Position numbers and translations under genes: made by a program
NCBI RefSeq assembly: GCF_043290135.1
Contig: NC_134710.1
Span: forward strand, 5,457,821 to 5,521,820
Source: Rhipicephalus microplus
Taxonomy: Eukaryota; Arthropoda; Arachnida; Ixodida; Ixodidae
Length of the DNA stretch: 64,000 bases
Direction: 5' to 3'
In this document: one piece after another, positions 53,901-64,000 of the stretch
Position numbering within the stretch: position 1 is the first letter of the stretch
How the letters are laid out: every line of letters begins with the position of its first letter
The notes under the pieces: generated by a model
Database searches by the model: none
The model's input: only the letters and a program-made list of their open reading frames with translations
Told to the model about the DNA's origin: nothing

Positions 53901-54718
53901 TTGTCTATAACCATGTTTAGGACTTCAGGTGACCCAATGTTGCAGCCGAGTATCTTTGTGAACCAAGTGTCGTCCTTTAATTTGTTAAGAATTTTCGCTC
54001 TTCCTAGATTAGTTAATCGTTTAGCACTGCTGGTATGTGCTTGCGAGAACAAGAATTCAATGTAGTTGTGGTCCGAGAGGGTAGGTATTTGGAGAACCTT
54101 CCAATGGTAAGCATCGCGAGTGAGGTCATGCGAAACCATGGTTAAATCTATCCATGAATCTGCATACGGAGTTGTGAAAGTTGGAGGGGAGTTGGGGTTG
54201 TTCAATATGACTAAGTCATTCGCCGTCACGAATTGGACTACTTGAGAGCCTCGAACATCCCCTATAGCTGGCCCCCACATTCTATGCTTAGGATTGAAAT
54301 CTCCGGCTATGATGACAGTACAATCTGTAATCAATGAAGCTACCCATTGCAACTCATCCAGAACTGGGTCAATAGGTCTTTGCGGCGGTGCATACACAGC
54401 TATCAGTATTATAGTTTGGTCAAGGCTTTCACACTTTACTGCAACAACCAAATCTGTTACGTGTAATGGGAAGAAGTCAACATTAGTGTTGTGTATTAGA
54501 AGCATGACGCGAGGATTGTTTGGTGCGTGGAACTTTGTTATGGTGTATGGTATGCCTTGAACAGTGCCTGCGCGGATGTGCGGGTCACACACGAAGGCGA
54601 AATTGAAGTGTTGTTGCGTCATGTGTTCTATCATTAATTTTGTGGCATCACGTGTATGGTCTAGATTAGCCTGTAAAAATTTTAAGTTATTGCTGTGAGT
54701 CATGATAGTTCTGATCAA
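50939..54718 (-). pseudogene. I/LOA/R1-group LINE ORF2, nearly intact, cut by a SINE
   Basis: A long uninterrupted frame from the ATG at 54718 encodes APE endonuclease (LQANLDHTRDATKLM, VYAPPQRP, IIAGDFNPKHRMWG, LSDHNYIEF) and RT (GHDELTYSFIKGLF, FIPKPGRPLN, ILISLDFVGAFDSVWHPAVL, GSPQGSPISPLLWNIL, catalytic IQAYADDTIIVI). It ends in an RNase H domain (IHVYTDGSYTSYAAGAAYIA, DTELIAFQEAL, VPGHMGILGNELADAAA) and a C-terminal CMCGAPCLSEQHYFNEC zinc motif. It has about 1180 residues with no stop or shift until the Ruka insertion. Beyond the SINE the same frame continues for about 33 codons to a TGA at 50939-50941. RNase H places it in the I/LOA/R1 superclade. It is the best-preserved coding element in the window. 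Confidence 0.9.
51051..51174 (+). mobile_element. Ruka SINE copy 8, 5'-truncated, in LINE ORF2
   Basis: The 3' half of Ruka (CCCGTGTGCTCAGATTTGGG to CCCCACAAATCAAT) is flanked by a perfect 14-bp target duplication, CAGGTAGTGTTGTA, at 51037-51050 and 51175-51188. It lies antisense within the last codons of the LINE ORF2 and supplies a premature stop. Confidence 0.93.
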
Positions 54719-55209
54719 TTTTAAATAACAATCGCAACGCCTTCCCTAAAACAAAAATGAGAAAAGCTGTAAGGAGCCTTTTTTCATGTATTGCAGTGTG
54801 ACCCGCGCAACCAGCAAATATCTTGAGGAAAGAAATATCGTGTAATTTTGTGGGATGTGTAGCTACTTGTAAGTGTGTGTCATATGGTGTAATTTCGTGT
54901 ATGAATATGCCATAATTAGAAGAATAGCGGCAAAAGCAGCGACCTCCATGTGGTCCATATAAATGAGTCGAAAAGGATGGGGGCACTAATGCAGGAAACC
55001 GTAAAGAACACTGCACGTTATAGAGGCCGCTGCGTCCTTCTTTGATGTACACGCCTCCTAGATTATCCATAGTATGTTCTGGTCCTCATGCGGGCGACAC
55101 GTTCTCGTAATATAGGACACATTTCGTGTCCAGTTGGATGAGAACTAGGTCTTGCGACCTTTTGGCATTCGTTGCAAACAATTCCTGGATCGTTCATTCT
55201 AAGAGTGCA

Positions 55210-55785
55210 TTATTCGCCAAGATGTGTACCCGTGCACTTCGTACACACCACTTTGTCAGGTTCGTTGGCGACAGGACAGGACTTTCTTGTGCACAATGGC
55301 ACATGAAAGTCCTCACTCACGCTACATGCTGTACAACCGAGAAGAACTCGTTCCTGAGCAAGCAGTGAGCGACAGGTGGAAGGATCCACTTCGAGCACAT
55401 GTGTGAAGTTGCCCGATCGCTCCTTGTACGATACCGCCACTCGGCATGTGGTCGGGTCTAAATGTAGGTTCGGATTGCGCATGTTTAGCTGTGAGATGAT
55501 GTTGGCGGCTGGAGTATTGGAGTCTACACCAGTGAGTTTGACGCGAGGTTTTCGCTTTTGGGGCAATCGGACTGACAATGACATGCTTGTGATTGCGTTC
55601 TTTTCAAGTGCATTCTTTAACCTAGTAATAGCTTTATGGTCGTTTGTTAATATTGTTAATCCATGACGTGTCTTCCTGATAGTCAGTTCGCCAATGTTTT
55701 CCCTAATGGGGTCAATGTTTGACTTAATAATTTTCGTGACCTCATTGGCAGGATTGGTAGACGGAATGAGTGGGGTTAGAAACAT
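55210..55785 (-). pseudogene. ORF1 (gag-like) of the I/LOA/R1-group LINE
   Basis: From the ATG at 55785 (MFLTPLIPSTNPANEV) the frame gives a basic N-terminal region and an RNA-binding-like middle (VRLPQKRKPRVKLTGV, TCRVAVSYKERSGN). A cysteine-rich end (LLGCTACSV, VVCTKCTGTHLGE) stops at a TAA where the next codon would continue a CCHC-like knuckle (CTLRMNDPGIVCNEC in the same frame). The stop therefore looks like a nonsense mutation inside the zinc-knuckle array. About 490 bp to ORF2 (54719-55209) hold the remaining ORF1 tail with further stops. A GT array at 55860-55882 lies in the 5' UTR. Confidence 0.75.
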
Positions 55786-56157
55786 AATATGTTCATACTT
55801 TCGCCTGGTGGTGTGCGTTGTGTGTTGGTCAGCGATTTCAGACCAGTGCGATGGCAGTATTTTGTGTGTGTGTGTGTGTGTGTGCGTGCGTCTCCGTGCG
55901 GGCACCATTCGGCAAGTCGATGCAAGATGTCATGCATACCAAAGCATCTGCGTGCGCTGCGTTTAGTTGTGTGAGCCCCGTCGAGCCAATCAACGCTACA
56001 AAAAGAGTCGACCGGTGAGTGCCTGTGGACAAAACGCTCTTGGCCACAGACTAAGTCGACCGCTGAGTTGTGTCTGTGTGGACCCTCTGAAAACGAAACT
56101 ATAACCTCGTGCCCCTTGTAAGGCCGTTGAAGGCAAGCAGTTCAAAACGCGAATGGT

Positions 56158-56355
56158 ATGGCTGAAGGTAGCTCCGAGGAAACTGTTAATCTGGTTTGTT
56201 CTTCGCGCCATCGCGTACCTGAAGATTTGAAAGAACACTACGAGTATGTTGGGAGCACGCCAGACGAAAGGAAGAATGTGTACAGGTGCAAGCACTGTAA
56301 TATGACCAAATCCAGCAGCAAAGTGAACCCAAGGAACTTCAGACGACATTTATAG
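56158..56355 (+). pseudogene. BED-finger exon fragment (hAT type) with splice donor
   Basis: ATG-initiated MAEGSSEETVNLVCSSRHRV is followed by a BED-like finger core: YEYVGSTPDERKNVYRCKHC and NPRNFRRHL, with the CxxC and first His in place. A TAG stop ends it directly before GTACGT, an excellent splice donor, so the natural exon probably continued (a C-to-T change of CAG would create this stop). It is most likely the first exon of a domesticated or decayed hAT-type gene. I found no second exon in the following 3 kb. Confidence 0.55.
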
Positions 56356-59212
56356 GTACGTATTCATTTTTTATTCGTTGTTTAATGCAATTCATGCTTG
56401 ACATGTTCATAATGATACACGCTTACGCGTTGTAACCTTTGTTCAGTTAGTATTTCTTTTGAATTAGGCATTAAGTCTGAAAGTACCGTCCCTCAATTTC
56501 ACCATCTGAGTTTGTGGGAGCTTAATACTGTGCGCATTATTAGGCTAGACGCCGCATGCCGTAACCGCGTCGCAGCAGAGTGCTTGGCTCTGATCATTAC
56601 TGTCATGCGTGCGTAGTTACGTGAACAGAAATTGTTTTTTGAGCAGCAGATTATTTCGAAGCACTACCATACTTTGGGAAGGGGATTTTTGTATAAGCTT
56701 GCCCGCATACTGCAGTGAATAAAACTTCATTATTCAAGCCACTTGAAGAGCGCTGATTTTGCGCTAACGGCGGGAGCGCGGGGGCAGAAGCTCGTAGCAC
56801 GTCAGGACAGTGGAGACGGGCTACGCCATTGCTTATCGAAATAGAGCCCTGCCGTCGGGCATGAGCGGGAGAGAAGTAATTGACGGGGGGGGGGGATTCG
56901 CGTTAAATGGACATTCTTGTGTGAGAATGCATATTATTTGGCTGGTTGGTTCTCTGCAATAAACGATGCCCCAGCGCTGAAAACAAGGGAATCGAGAATG
57001 GAAAGGTGACTGGACGTGTGGTTTAAACTGAATTTTATGTTTGAGACTGTGTTTATACAAATGCCAAGACTATAAGAAATATGCATGAAGCACGCTATGA
57101 TCATAGAGCAAAGAATATTACACCCTCTAAGCGGTTTTCCAGCTACGCGGCTTCGTTGCTACGTACACTTTTTTACCATATATAGACATGAGGTCATGCA
57201 TGTAAACATATGAAGGGTGTTGCAGCTATCACACAGCACGATTTTAAAGAGGATCGGCGTTACACGAAGCAATCCTGGTAAATATTTTGTTCCTGGTGCA
57301 CATGAGCAGCCACTAATTTTTTTCTTTACTAAGAAATAATTAATTAGTCATAATTTCATAAGCATTCGCTTAAGAAAATCTCATTGCAACATGTCAAGAA
57401 AAATGTGTGCTACTTTGAGCAACGCACTGATTATTGCTCATTATAACAAGCGAAGATTTTAACCTAGCTGTGGTTGGTGTGAGGAAAGTGTCACCATGAA
57501 GGGGTGCGCACCACGGAAATTCGGCAAATCCCTCCACTTACCAGTGGTACTCTAAAATGAAGAAGCCGATAGTTATACGAACAAATAGTTGAGACAAGGC
57601 CTCGAGTGAGAGAGAATACTAGGGAAACGGGAAAGGCAACAGCAGCTGCGAGAAGGCCCCGAAGCGATAGACGACGAGTCCGTTTATTCAGGAGGTGTGC
57701 GAACGCTTGGTTTCAGCGTGAGTTTGTTTTTGGAGTTTCAACATCCGTGTCTTGTATGTGGCTGACTGTCCGCCGTTTAAAGGAACATTAGGAGGAACAA
57801 TGGCTTGGTATAGATTGACAAACTTCACTATGAAAACTATAGTACCGTACGTTTCACTATCATAAGCTCACTACTAGCAGAGGAAATCAAGGTTGAAGTA
57901 TTCTTCTTAAATTTAGCGCCATAATCTCCGCCTCTGAGGTAAGAGATAAATGTATTTTCGGCATTTTCGGGGCATCGGCTGTATGAAATTTTCGAAAGTT
58001 TCGTATGCTATGTCTCTTGCACCCACCGATAATAAAGTGCTCCATCTTTATCGATTCGAAGCTACGTATACGATCCAGTATATACGCCTTCGAATTTTTT
58101 TACATCACGGGTGTTGGGTGCGGAATTCTCAAGGTGGCGTCGCCACCCGCATTTTTTTTCTCGCCTTTTCTCGCTTGTACCAAGAAAGAGAAATAGGCAA
58201 AGGCAGGGAGGTTAACCGGTTGTACCCGGTTTGCTACCCACACTGGGGGAAGGGAAAGGGGAAGGAAAGAATGCTAGAAGGAAATAGAGAACAAGTGATA
58301 CGCGCGCACATATACACATCGACAGTCACAACTGGGGTGCGTTTTGAGACCAGTTCCTCTGCAGAAGACTAGAATTCAAGATGTTCACAAAAGGCTTGCA
58401 AGAACTGGCTGCAAGGAATCCAAATAAAATTTTCAGTGCGCATTGCGCTAGAGTTATCGTATACCACTGAGGAGAGTGCGCATCGAGGTCATGAGACCTC
58501 AACAAAGCGATGACTTGGTCGGTTTTCGTCATTGAGAGGTTATCTGTGGACGATGATGCACACTGTGTGGCATTCTGCACCGGCTCTTTATGCGTGCGCA
58601 GTGGTGGTAGTGAGTGCTACGCGACATCCGCTGCCGTTTTCAAAGCCTCTGTACCTTTTTGGCATTTTGACAGTGATGTATTTGGACAATGACGGCATTG
58701 GTAGTAACTGTTGCTTTAAAGGAAGACTCATGGACTGTCTGAGGAGGAGATCGCGTTATCCATTCAGGTAGGGCAGCAGTTCCCCTAGATTTTCGTCGCC
58801 GACGCGAGCGTCGTTGCCCAGTCCTTCTATCAGCTGCCTCTTTGTGCGTTGATCCGCGCCGTGTAGTTGTTATTGGGGTGTTTTGGGATTGTGAATTTGT
58901 ACTTAGTACGCAAAAAATCATTTCGCTTTGCAGTGTCCCTTTAATACGAGCCTCTCTGCACTGAGAATTGATGCAGAAACAAGCTAGATAAAATATAGAA
59001 ACAACCTAGCAGCACCAATATTAGGCTTCAGGAACATCCTCGCGTATATTAGTGCAATCTTAGCCAATTTTTCTGTTTTCTTGTTAATAAAAACCCTGCG
59101 AAATATTGGAAAGTGACGCGTAACCGGACTTCCACACGCATCAGGAAGGGGCGCCCTCACACAGGATCACTGTGCAATGGCCATCCCCAAAGAAAAAAAA
59201 GCAGAAAGAAAC
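56356..59212. other. No recognised gene
   Basis: Mixed AT-rich sequence. There is a G-run at 56885-56893 and a purine-rich segment at 58185-58275 (GGCAGGGAGGTTAACCGG and an AAGGGAAAGGGGAAGG run) that looks like a dispersed tick repeat I cannot name. Open frames near 58326-58580 and 58640-58921 on the minus strand show no motif. Confidence 0.4.
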
Positions 59213-61760
59213 AATACTGATGGATGGATGTATGGGTTGATATGGCTGTACCCTTTAGATCGGGTGGTGGCTAGCGCCACCAAGCCGTAATACTTAATGA
59301 ACCAAAAACTAGATTTTTTCCCCTTAAATAGTGAGGTTGAGGATTCGTACTTTGCAGTGACAGGTTTAATTTTCACTCGTGCCTCGACTTTAGCCACCAA
59401 TCAGATAACCTCCTTCTAGTTAATTCTACCCGCTTAAAGTCTATTTTGCCCTCCCTATCCCTAAACCCCAGTGCTTTGAAAAACTCTGCGCCATCATCCT
59501 GAACTAAAGGGTGAAGCCCTTTACAGAACATTATCAAGTGTTCGGCAGTTTCTTCTTCCTCTCTACACGCACTGCATACCGTATCTGCCTCTTCGTATTT
59601 GGCTCGATATGTCTTGGTTCGCAATACTCCCGTCTTGGCCCCAAACAGTAGAGAACCGCCTCGAGTATTATCATAGATCCTTTCCTTGGCAATTTCCTGC
59701 TTAAAAGTTCGATAGATCTCTAGTGAGGACTTCTTAATTATGCCCATTCTCCACATATCGGTCTCAGCTTCCTTCACCTTCTTCTTAACCGATAATTTTT
59801 TTTTTTGGTTTGGCCCCCTGCTGTTTTCCAAGTATTTACCAGTCAATTTCCTGGTTTGCTTCCTCCATTTTGTATCGACATTCTTCATGTACAAGTAGCT
59901 AAAAACCTTCCTAGGCCAACGCTCCTCCCCCATTTCTCTCAATCGCTTCTCAAATTTTATCTTGCTGCTAGCTTCCCTGCCCTCAAATGATGTCCATTCC
60001 ACATCACCTTTGATTTGGTGTATTCCCGTGAGCTCCTAAGGCAAGCCTACCTATTCCACGTTGCTTAATTTCTAATCTTGCTTGAACTTCTGATCTCATG
60101 CACAAGACCGCATTGCCGAACGTCAGACCAGTAACCATGACCCCCTTTCCGTATTCTTCTCACAACATCATACCTATTGTAATTCCACAGTGCCCTGTTT
60201 TTCATTACCGCTGCATTCCTGTTACCTTTAGTCGACACGTATATTTCGTGTTCTCTTAGGTACTTGGCCCCATTGCTTATCCATACGACCACATATTTGT
60301 ATTTATCTGTTATCTCTAGCGTGACCTCCTGTATTCGAAGCTCACTACCTTCATTGTCATTAAAAAATCATGACTGCTGATTTTTCCTTACTGAATCTGA
60401 AATCTAACCTATCTCCCTCATTACCGCAGATGCCCACAAATCTTTGCAAATCTTCCTTGTTGTCGGTCATTAGCACTATATCATCTGCGTACATCAATGC
60501 TGGTAGTGCCTGTTCAATGAGTTTTCCCTGTTTGACGAAAGAGAGGTTTAAGCCCAGTCCAGTTCCCTCTAATTTGGCCTCTAATCCTTGTAGGTACCTC
60601 ATGAATAATAAGGGTGACAGGGGACCCCCCTGCCTAAGTCCACGTTTTACCTCTGCAGGCTTGGATACCTGTTTTTCCCACTTTATAATTACCTTGTTAC
60701 CTTAATAGATATCCTTTAAAAGATTAGTGACTACATCTTCCACGCCTAGTGTGTCCAGTATTCCCCACAATTCCTCTTGAACCACGCTATCGTACGCTCC
60801 CTTGATATCCAAAAATGCTAGCCACAGGAGCCTGTGTTATTTGTCTGCTATTTTGATGCACTGCGTCAGTGAGGACAGATTGTCTTCCAACCTCCTGTGT
60901 TTCCGAAACCCATTTTGCAGTTCCCCCCGCACCCCCTCATCCTCTATCCATACCTGCAGTCTCTCCTTTATAATCTGCATCGCCAGCCTGTAGACCACTG
61001 ATGTCACTGCTATAGGACGGTAGTTGTTTATGTCAGCTTTGTCCCCCTTTCCTTTATAAATCAAGCTCATCCTGCTAAGTTTCCATCCATCGGGAACTTC
61101 TCCATCGATTATTATTTTGCTCACTGCCTCTCTCAAAGCCTGCTTAGACTTCGGACCTAATGTCTTTATCAGCCTAATTGGAATGCCATCTGGGCCTGTT
61201 GATGTACTACTAGGGACCCTTTTCTCAGCCCTTTCCCACTCTTGTTGTGAAAATGGAGCCATTGCGCCACTTGATTCATCCTTGTCTATTGTGGTGTATA
61301 AAGCTCTTCTTTGTTGAAAATTCGCGGTCACCCTCGTTCTTATATATTCAATAGCTTCGTCCCTTTTCAGCCTAGCACCTTGAGCTGTAGTTATAAACTT
61401 CTGCTCTAGGCTCGTCTCATTTCTCAGGGAGTTTAGATGGTTCCAAAATTTTGCAGCTGCCTTTCTATCTTTTTATGTACTTTTGCTAGCTACTGAGCTC
61501 CCACTCTTCTAATATTCTCATTGATTAGAAGGAATGCATCCCTTCTACAGCTTATAAAGATTTCCCATTTTCTTTCAACATCATCTGTCGGTTCACCCCG
61601 CTGCTTAGCATGTCTGTGTTACCTACAGGCTTCCTGACGTTTTGCTATGGCTCTCTTAACTTCCTCATCCCACCAACTTTTGGGTTTGTGTCTTCTTTTC
61701 CGGGGTGACTTGTCATGAGCCTTAGCAAGCTCTAGCTCAGCCTTTCCGGATCACCCTTTC
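59213..61760 (-). pseudogene. 5'-truncated LINE, clade unassigned
   Basis: From right to left it shows remnants of the pre-RT linker (61340-61740) and RT blocks TSTGPDGIPIRLIKTLGP, NNYRPIAVTSVVYRLAMQII, FLDIKGAYDSVVQEELW-like and GLRQGGPLSPLLF-like. The catalytic LMYADDIVLMTDNKEDLQR, an RNAAVMKNRALWNYNRY segment and a C-terminal domain with CSACREEEETAEHLIMFC and WWLKSRHE (stop near 59373) follow. Stops and shifts separate these blocks. The 3' UTR ends in CATACATCCATCCATCAG at about 59213, a short tandem tail. No endonuclease domain is seen, as expected for truncation at the left margin near 61760. Confidence 0.85.
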
Positions 61761-63255
61761 CGCGCGCTCCCCAGCGGAAGAAACGCGCATCACTTTGATC
61801 TCGTAGAGTCAAACCGTACTCATAAGTGCTCCAGTCGCATTATGGACGAGAATAGTTGGCAGTGAGATATGTACCATGATGATGCCGTACTGTCGAGCGG
61901 AAGGTATACTTGCAACATTTCTATGCATGTTCTTTGCGGCCAACCTCTATATACACCGTTGCCAAAGTGTGGAACGTTTTCTATTTCAACGGAAAAGTGT
62001 TGGAGCGGTTGCTTGCAGTAGTCTTATTAGAGGGGCTCCTTCATTCCTTTTACGGGAGGGAGCGCAGTTACCTGTTATTTTTTATATTACGCGGGCTGTC
62101 TTCTTCAACCAGAAAAATTATTTACTTACTTGCATACAGAGATACACAAGACTCTGAGAAAAAAGGGAGAGAGCAAGCTAGCAACTGCTACAACGCCTAC
62201 CTTCTCTTTCTTGGGAGGAAGGCAGAGATTCAGAAAAAAAAAAGATAGCTGTCGGAAAAGTGAGTAGTATGCAATTAAGAATTGCGCAGTTTTCAGCAAC
62301 GCGTTACTTGCGCACTGAGCCGGAAAAATGAGTACGCAATAGGTACGTTGTTGAAAATGGCGCAGTTAGAAGTCATTTTATTATGCCTACGTATGCTTCT
62401 GAAAATTTGATAATTACGAGCGTGCTTGTCGAGATATTGAGTGAAAATTGCTTAATTAGCATAATTACCTGATGAAATATTCAACGTAGTTGCAACACGA
62501 GATAAACGGAAACATGTAGTAGGTTTGCTTTGCGCACCGCTGCGCGTATCTTTGAAAATCCTGCGGCGTTATAGTTGTGACATGGCCTCCTTGATTTCAC
62601 GCTGGGATGTTTATTCTGTCGGCTCACGAACGTTTGGAGAAGCTTGATTGACTAACGTCGATTAACTGTTTCACGTTGCTGCATTGCCTCATACAGAGTG
62701 TTTCAGCTAAGAATCAGTCAAATGTTAAAAATAATTGAATATGATTGCTACGCGTCTACAGTTAGCGCAGCCTTTTTTTGAGCCACATAGAGCACGCGAT
62801 AGCATTACCATGGCTTCCTTTTTTTTTTTAATCCAGCGGCCGTCGCAATACTGTGGAAACCCTAGGCGTTGCCGTATCCATCGCCGTCCTGTTCTTATAT
62901 ATGTATACGCATGTATGTACACGAGACAAAATAAGCATAGTTGATACAAAACATTTTTCGAAGCGCATGACCGAGGAATCGGAATCAGCGAGGAATCCGC
63001 AGCTCGCTGACTTAGCAATGCGATCTCGAGGATACTAACAGCAAAATACAAACGCGCGCGGCGTTCGGTGAAACAAATGAGACGCCACATGTCGAAATTT
63101 AAATTATGCGAGACGTGGGCCATGCTACATCCACTCAATATCGTTGCCCGCGCTACATTTGCTTCATATTGTGGACTACCCTCGCTATAGTTTTCGATTT
63201 TTAGGTTTTAGCGCCACGCCAACGCCCCTAATAGTTGGCCAGGGAAATCAATGTT
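61761..63255. other. No recognised gene
   Basis: Low-complexity T-run at 62819-62829 and scattered short open frames without motifs. Nothing that I can support as a gene or element. Confidence 0.4.
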
Positions 63256-63259
63256 CCGC

Positions 63260-63530
63260 GACATGGTCGGTCGGTCGGTCGGTCGGTTGGCCGGTCGGTC
63301 GGTCGGTTGCTTGGTGGGTTGGGTTGGGTTGGGTTGGGTTGGGTTGGGTTGGGTTGGTTGGTTGGTTGGTTGGTTGGTTGGTTGGTTGGTTGGTTGGTTG
63401 GTTGGTTGGTTGGTTGGTTGGTTGGTTGGTTGGTTGGTTGGTTGGTTGGTTGGTTGGTTGGTTGGGTTGGGTTGGGTTGGGTTGGGTTGGGTTGGGTTGG
63501 GTTGCGTTGGGTTGGGTTGGTTGGTTGGTT
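63260..63530. repeat. GGTC / GGTTGGG / GGTT compound microsatellite
   Basis: Blocks run in order: GGTC units, GGTTGGGTT units, about 25 GGTT units, GGTTGGGTT units again, then GGTT. The G-rich strand could form quadruplexes. Open frames across it are translations of the repeat. Confidence 0.96.
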
Positions 63531-63539
63531 CTACCGGAA

Positions 63540-63950
63540 TCGCCTGATCCTTCCGAGACATGTAATGATATAATTTACAACTCTTTATTTTCCTCAAGAA
63601 TTAACTATTGCCATCTAGTTTGGGCATCCACTAGTCAAGAAAACATACAAAAATTGTATTGTCTACAAAAAAGATTTCTACGTGCTGTACAGGACGTGCC
63701 TTCACATTTTCACACCTACCCGTTGTTTCAAAAGTATAATGTAATGCCTTTTGAGAAGATGTACAACTTTAGATTAACGAAAGCCTATAAACAAGAATTA
63801 AAGGGGAAACATGTATTCTTGACTGAACTTGCCAACCTTAAAAAAATTGTCAGCCTTATAAAACGCGAAACTGCGAAATTTGGACTGTTAAAACTTGTAG
63901 AACAACATATGGGCGACATACGTTACGAAACAGACTTCCGAGGCTACTAA
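63540..63950 (+). pseudogene. LINE ORF2 C-terminal fragment
   Basis: The plus-strand frame reads [40 protein letters not shown] and FEKMYNFRLTKAYKQELKG, and closes at TDFRGY with a stop at 63948-63950. The pattern ([13 protein letters not shown], then LQKRxLR) is the region after RT domain 7 in CR1/L2/Rex1-like LINEs. The RT core would lie to the left but is replaced by the GGTT repeat, so the copy is 5'-truncated or broken. It continues into unread sequence at the window end. Confidence 0.75.
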
Positions 63951-64000
63951 ATGCTTTATATGAATTTAACTTTCAGCTGGAAACCAACACTTTCAATGCA

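Noticed and set aside
58185..58275. Purine-rich AAGGGAAAGGGG segment as a polypurine tract
   Set aside because: No LTR boundary follows; it looks like a dispersed repeat without coding context.
63208..63573. Open frames rich in VGWL or NQPT repeats
   Set aside because: Direct translation of the GGTT microsatellite; only the downstream LINE part is meaningful.

Overview
The window is eukaryotic, repeat-dominated chromatin, almost certainly from an ixodid (hard) tick. The best marker is at least eight copies of a tRNA-derived SINE matching the tick family Ruka. Four of these have clear target-site duplications or coherent truncation, and four are old and degenerate. I found no host protein-coding gene that I can defend. 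Nearly everything recognisable is transposable-element DNA at different stages of decay, interleaved with minisatellites and microsatellites.

Layout. 1-3592: a minus-strand Gypsy-class element (gypsy-1) with the domain order gag, protease, integrase pieces, RT/RNase H. 3593-6775: a plus-strand Gypsy element (gypsy-2) whose integrase is split by a nested LTR element with a TTAT target duplication (4830-6149). 6862-25215: a minus-strand Gypsy element (gypsy-3) with complete gag-protease-RT-RNase H-integrase order. Each of its two LTRs is split at the same point by a different full-length Tx1/L1-like LINE: LINE A at 6970-13307 (itself hit by a solo LTR) and LINE B at 19058-24949. 25216-26515: a CACTCACGTTCATACTCAC-type minisatellite carrying a hairpin element. 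26508-29877: RTE-like LINE remnants split by a Penelope-like element (PLE) with a GIY-YIG endonuclease, a partial inverted copy and a Ruka insertion. 30885-32510: a 5'-truncated CR1-like LINE.

35-47 kb: low-coding sequence with Ruka copies, an LTR plus primer-binding-site fragment (37440-38268), a decayed hAT transposase (39410-42250, split by Ruka) and a solo LTR with a TTCCG duplication (43223-44363). A second hairpin element sits inside a Ruka tail at 45162-45291. 48209-50434: six copies of a 278-bp unit alternating with GT arrays. 50939-55785: a LINE of the I/LOA/R1 group with an almost intact 1.18-kaa ORF2, truncated only by a Ruka insertion. 56158-56355: a BED-finger exon fragment. 59213-61760: a further 5'-truncated LINE. 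63260-63530: a GGTT-based repeat, followed by a plus-strand LINE end.

The elements do not form a pathway; their relation is nested parasitism. The most notable signals are: (1) two divergent LINE lineages at one position of one LTR family, suggesting target-specific LINEs that live in a Gypsy LTR; (2) a shared head motif that links the PLE to two small hairpin elements; (3) the Gmr1-like pol order of gypsy-1; (4) a strong minus-strand bias of the elements. All protein assignments rest on motifs read by eye; no database search was run.
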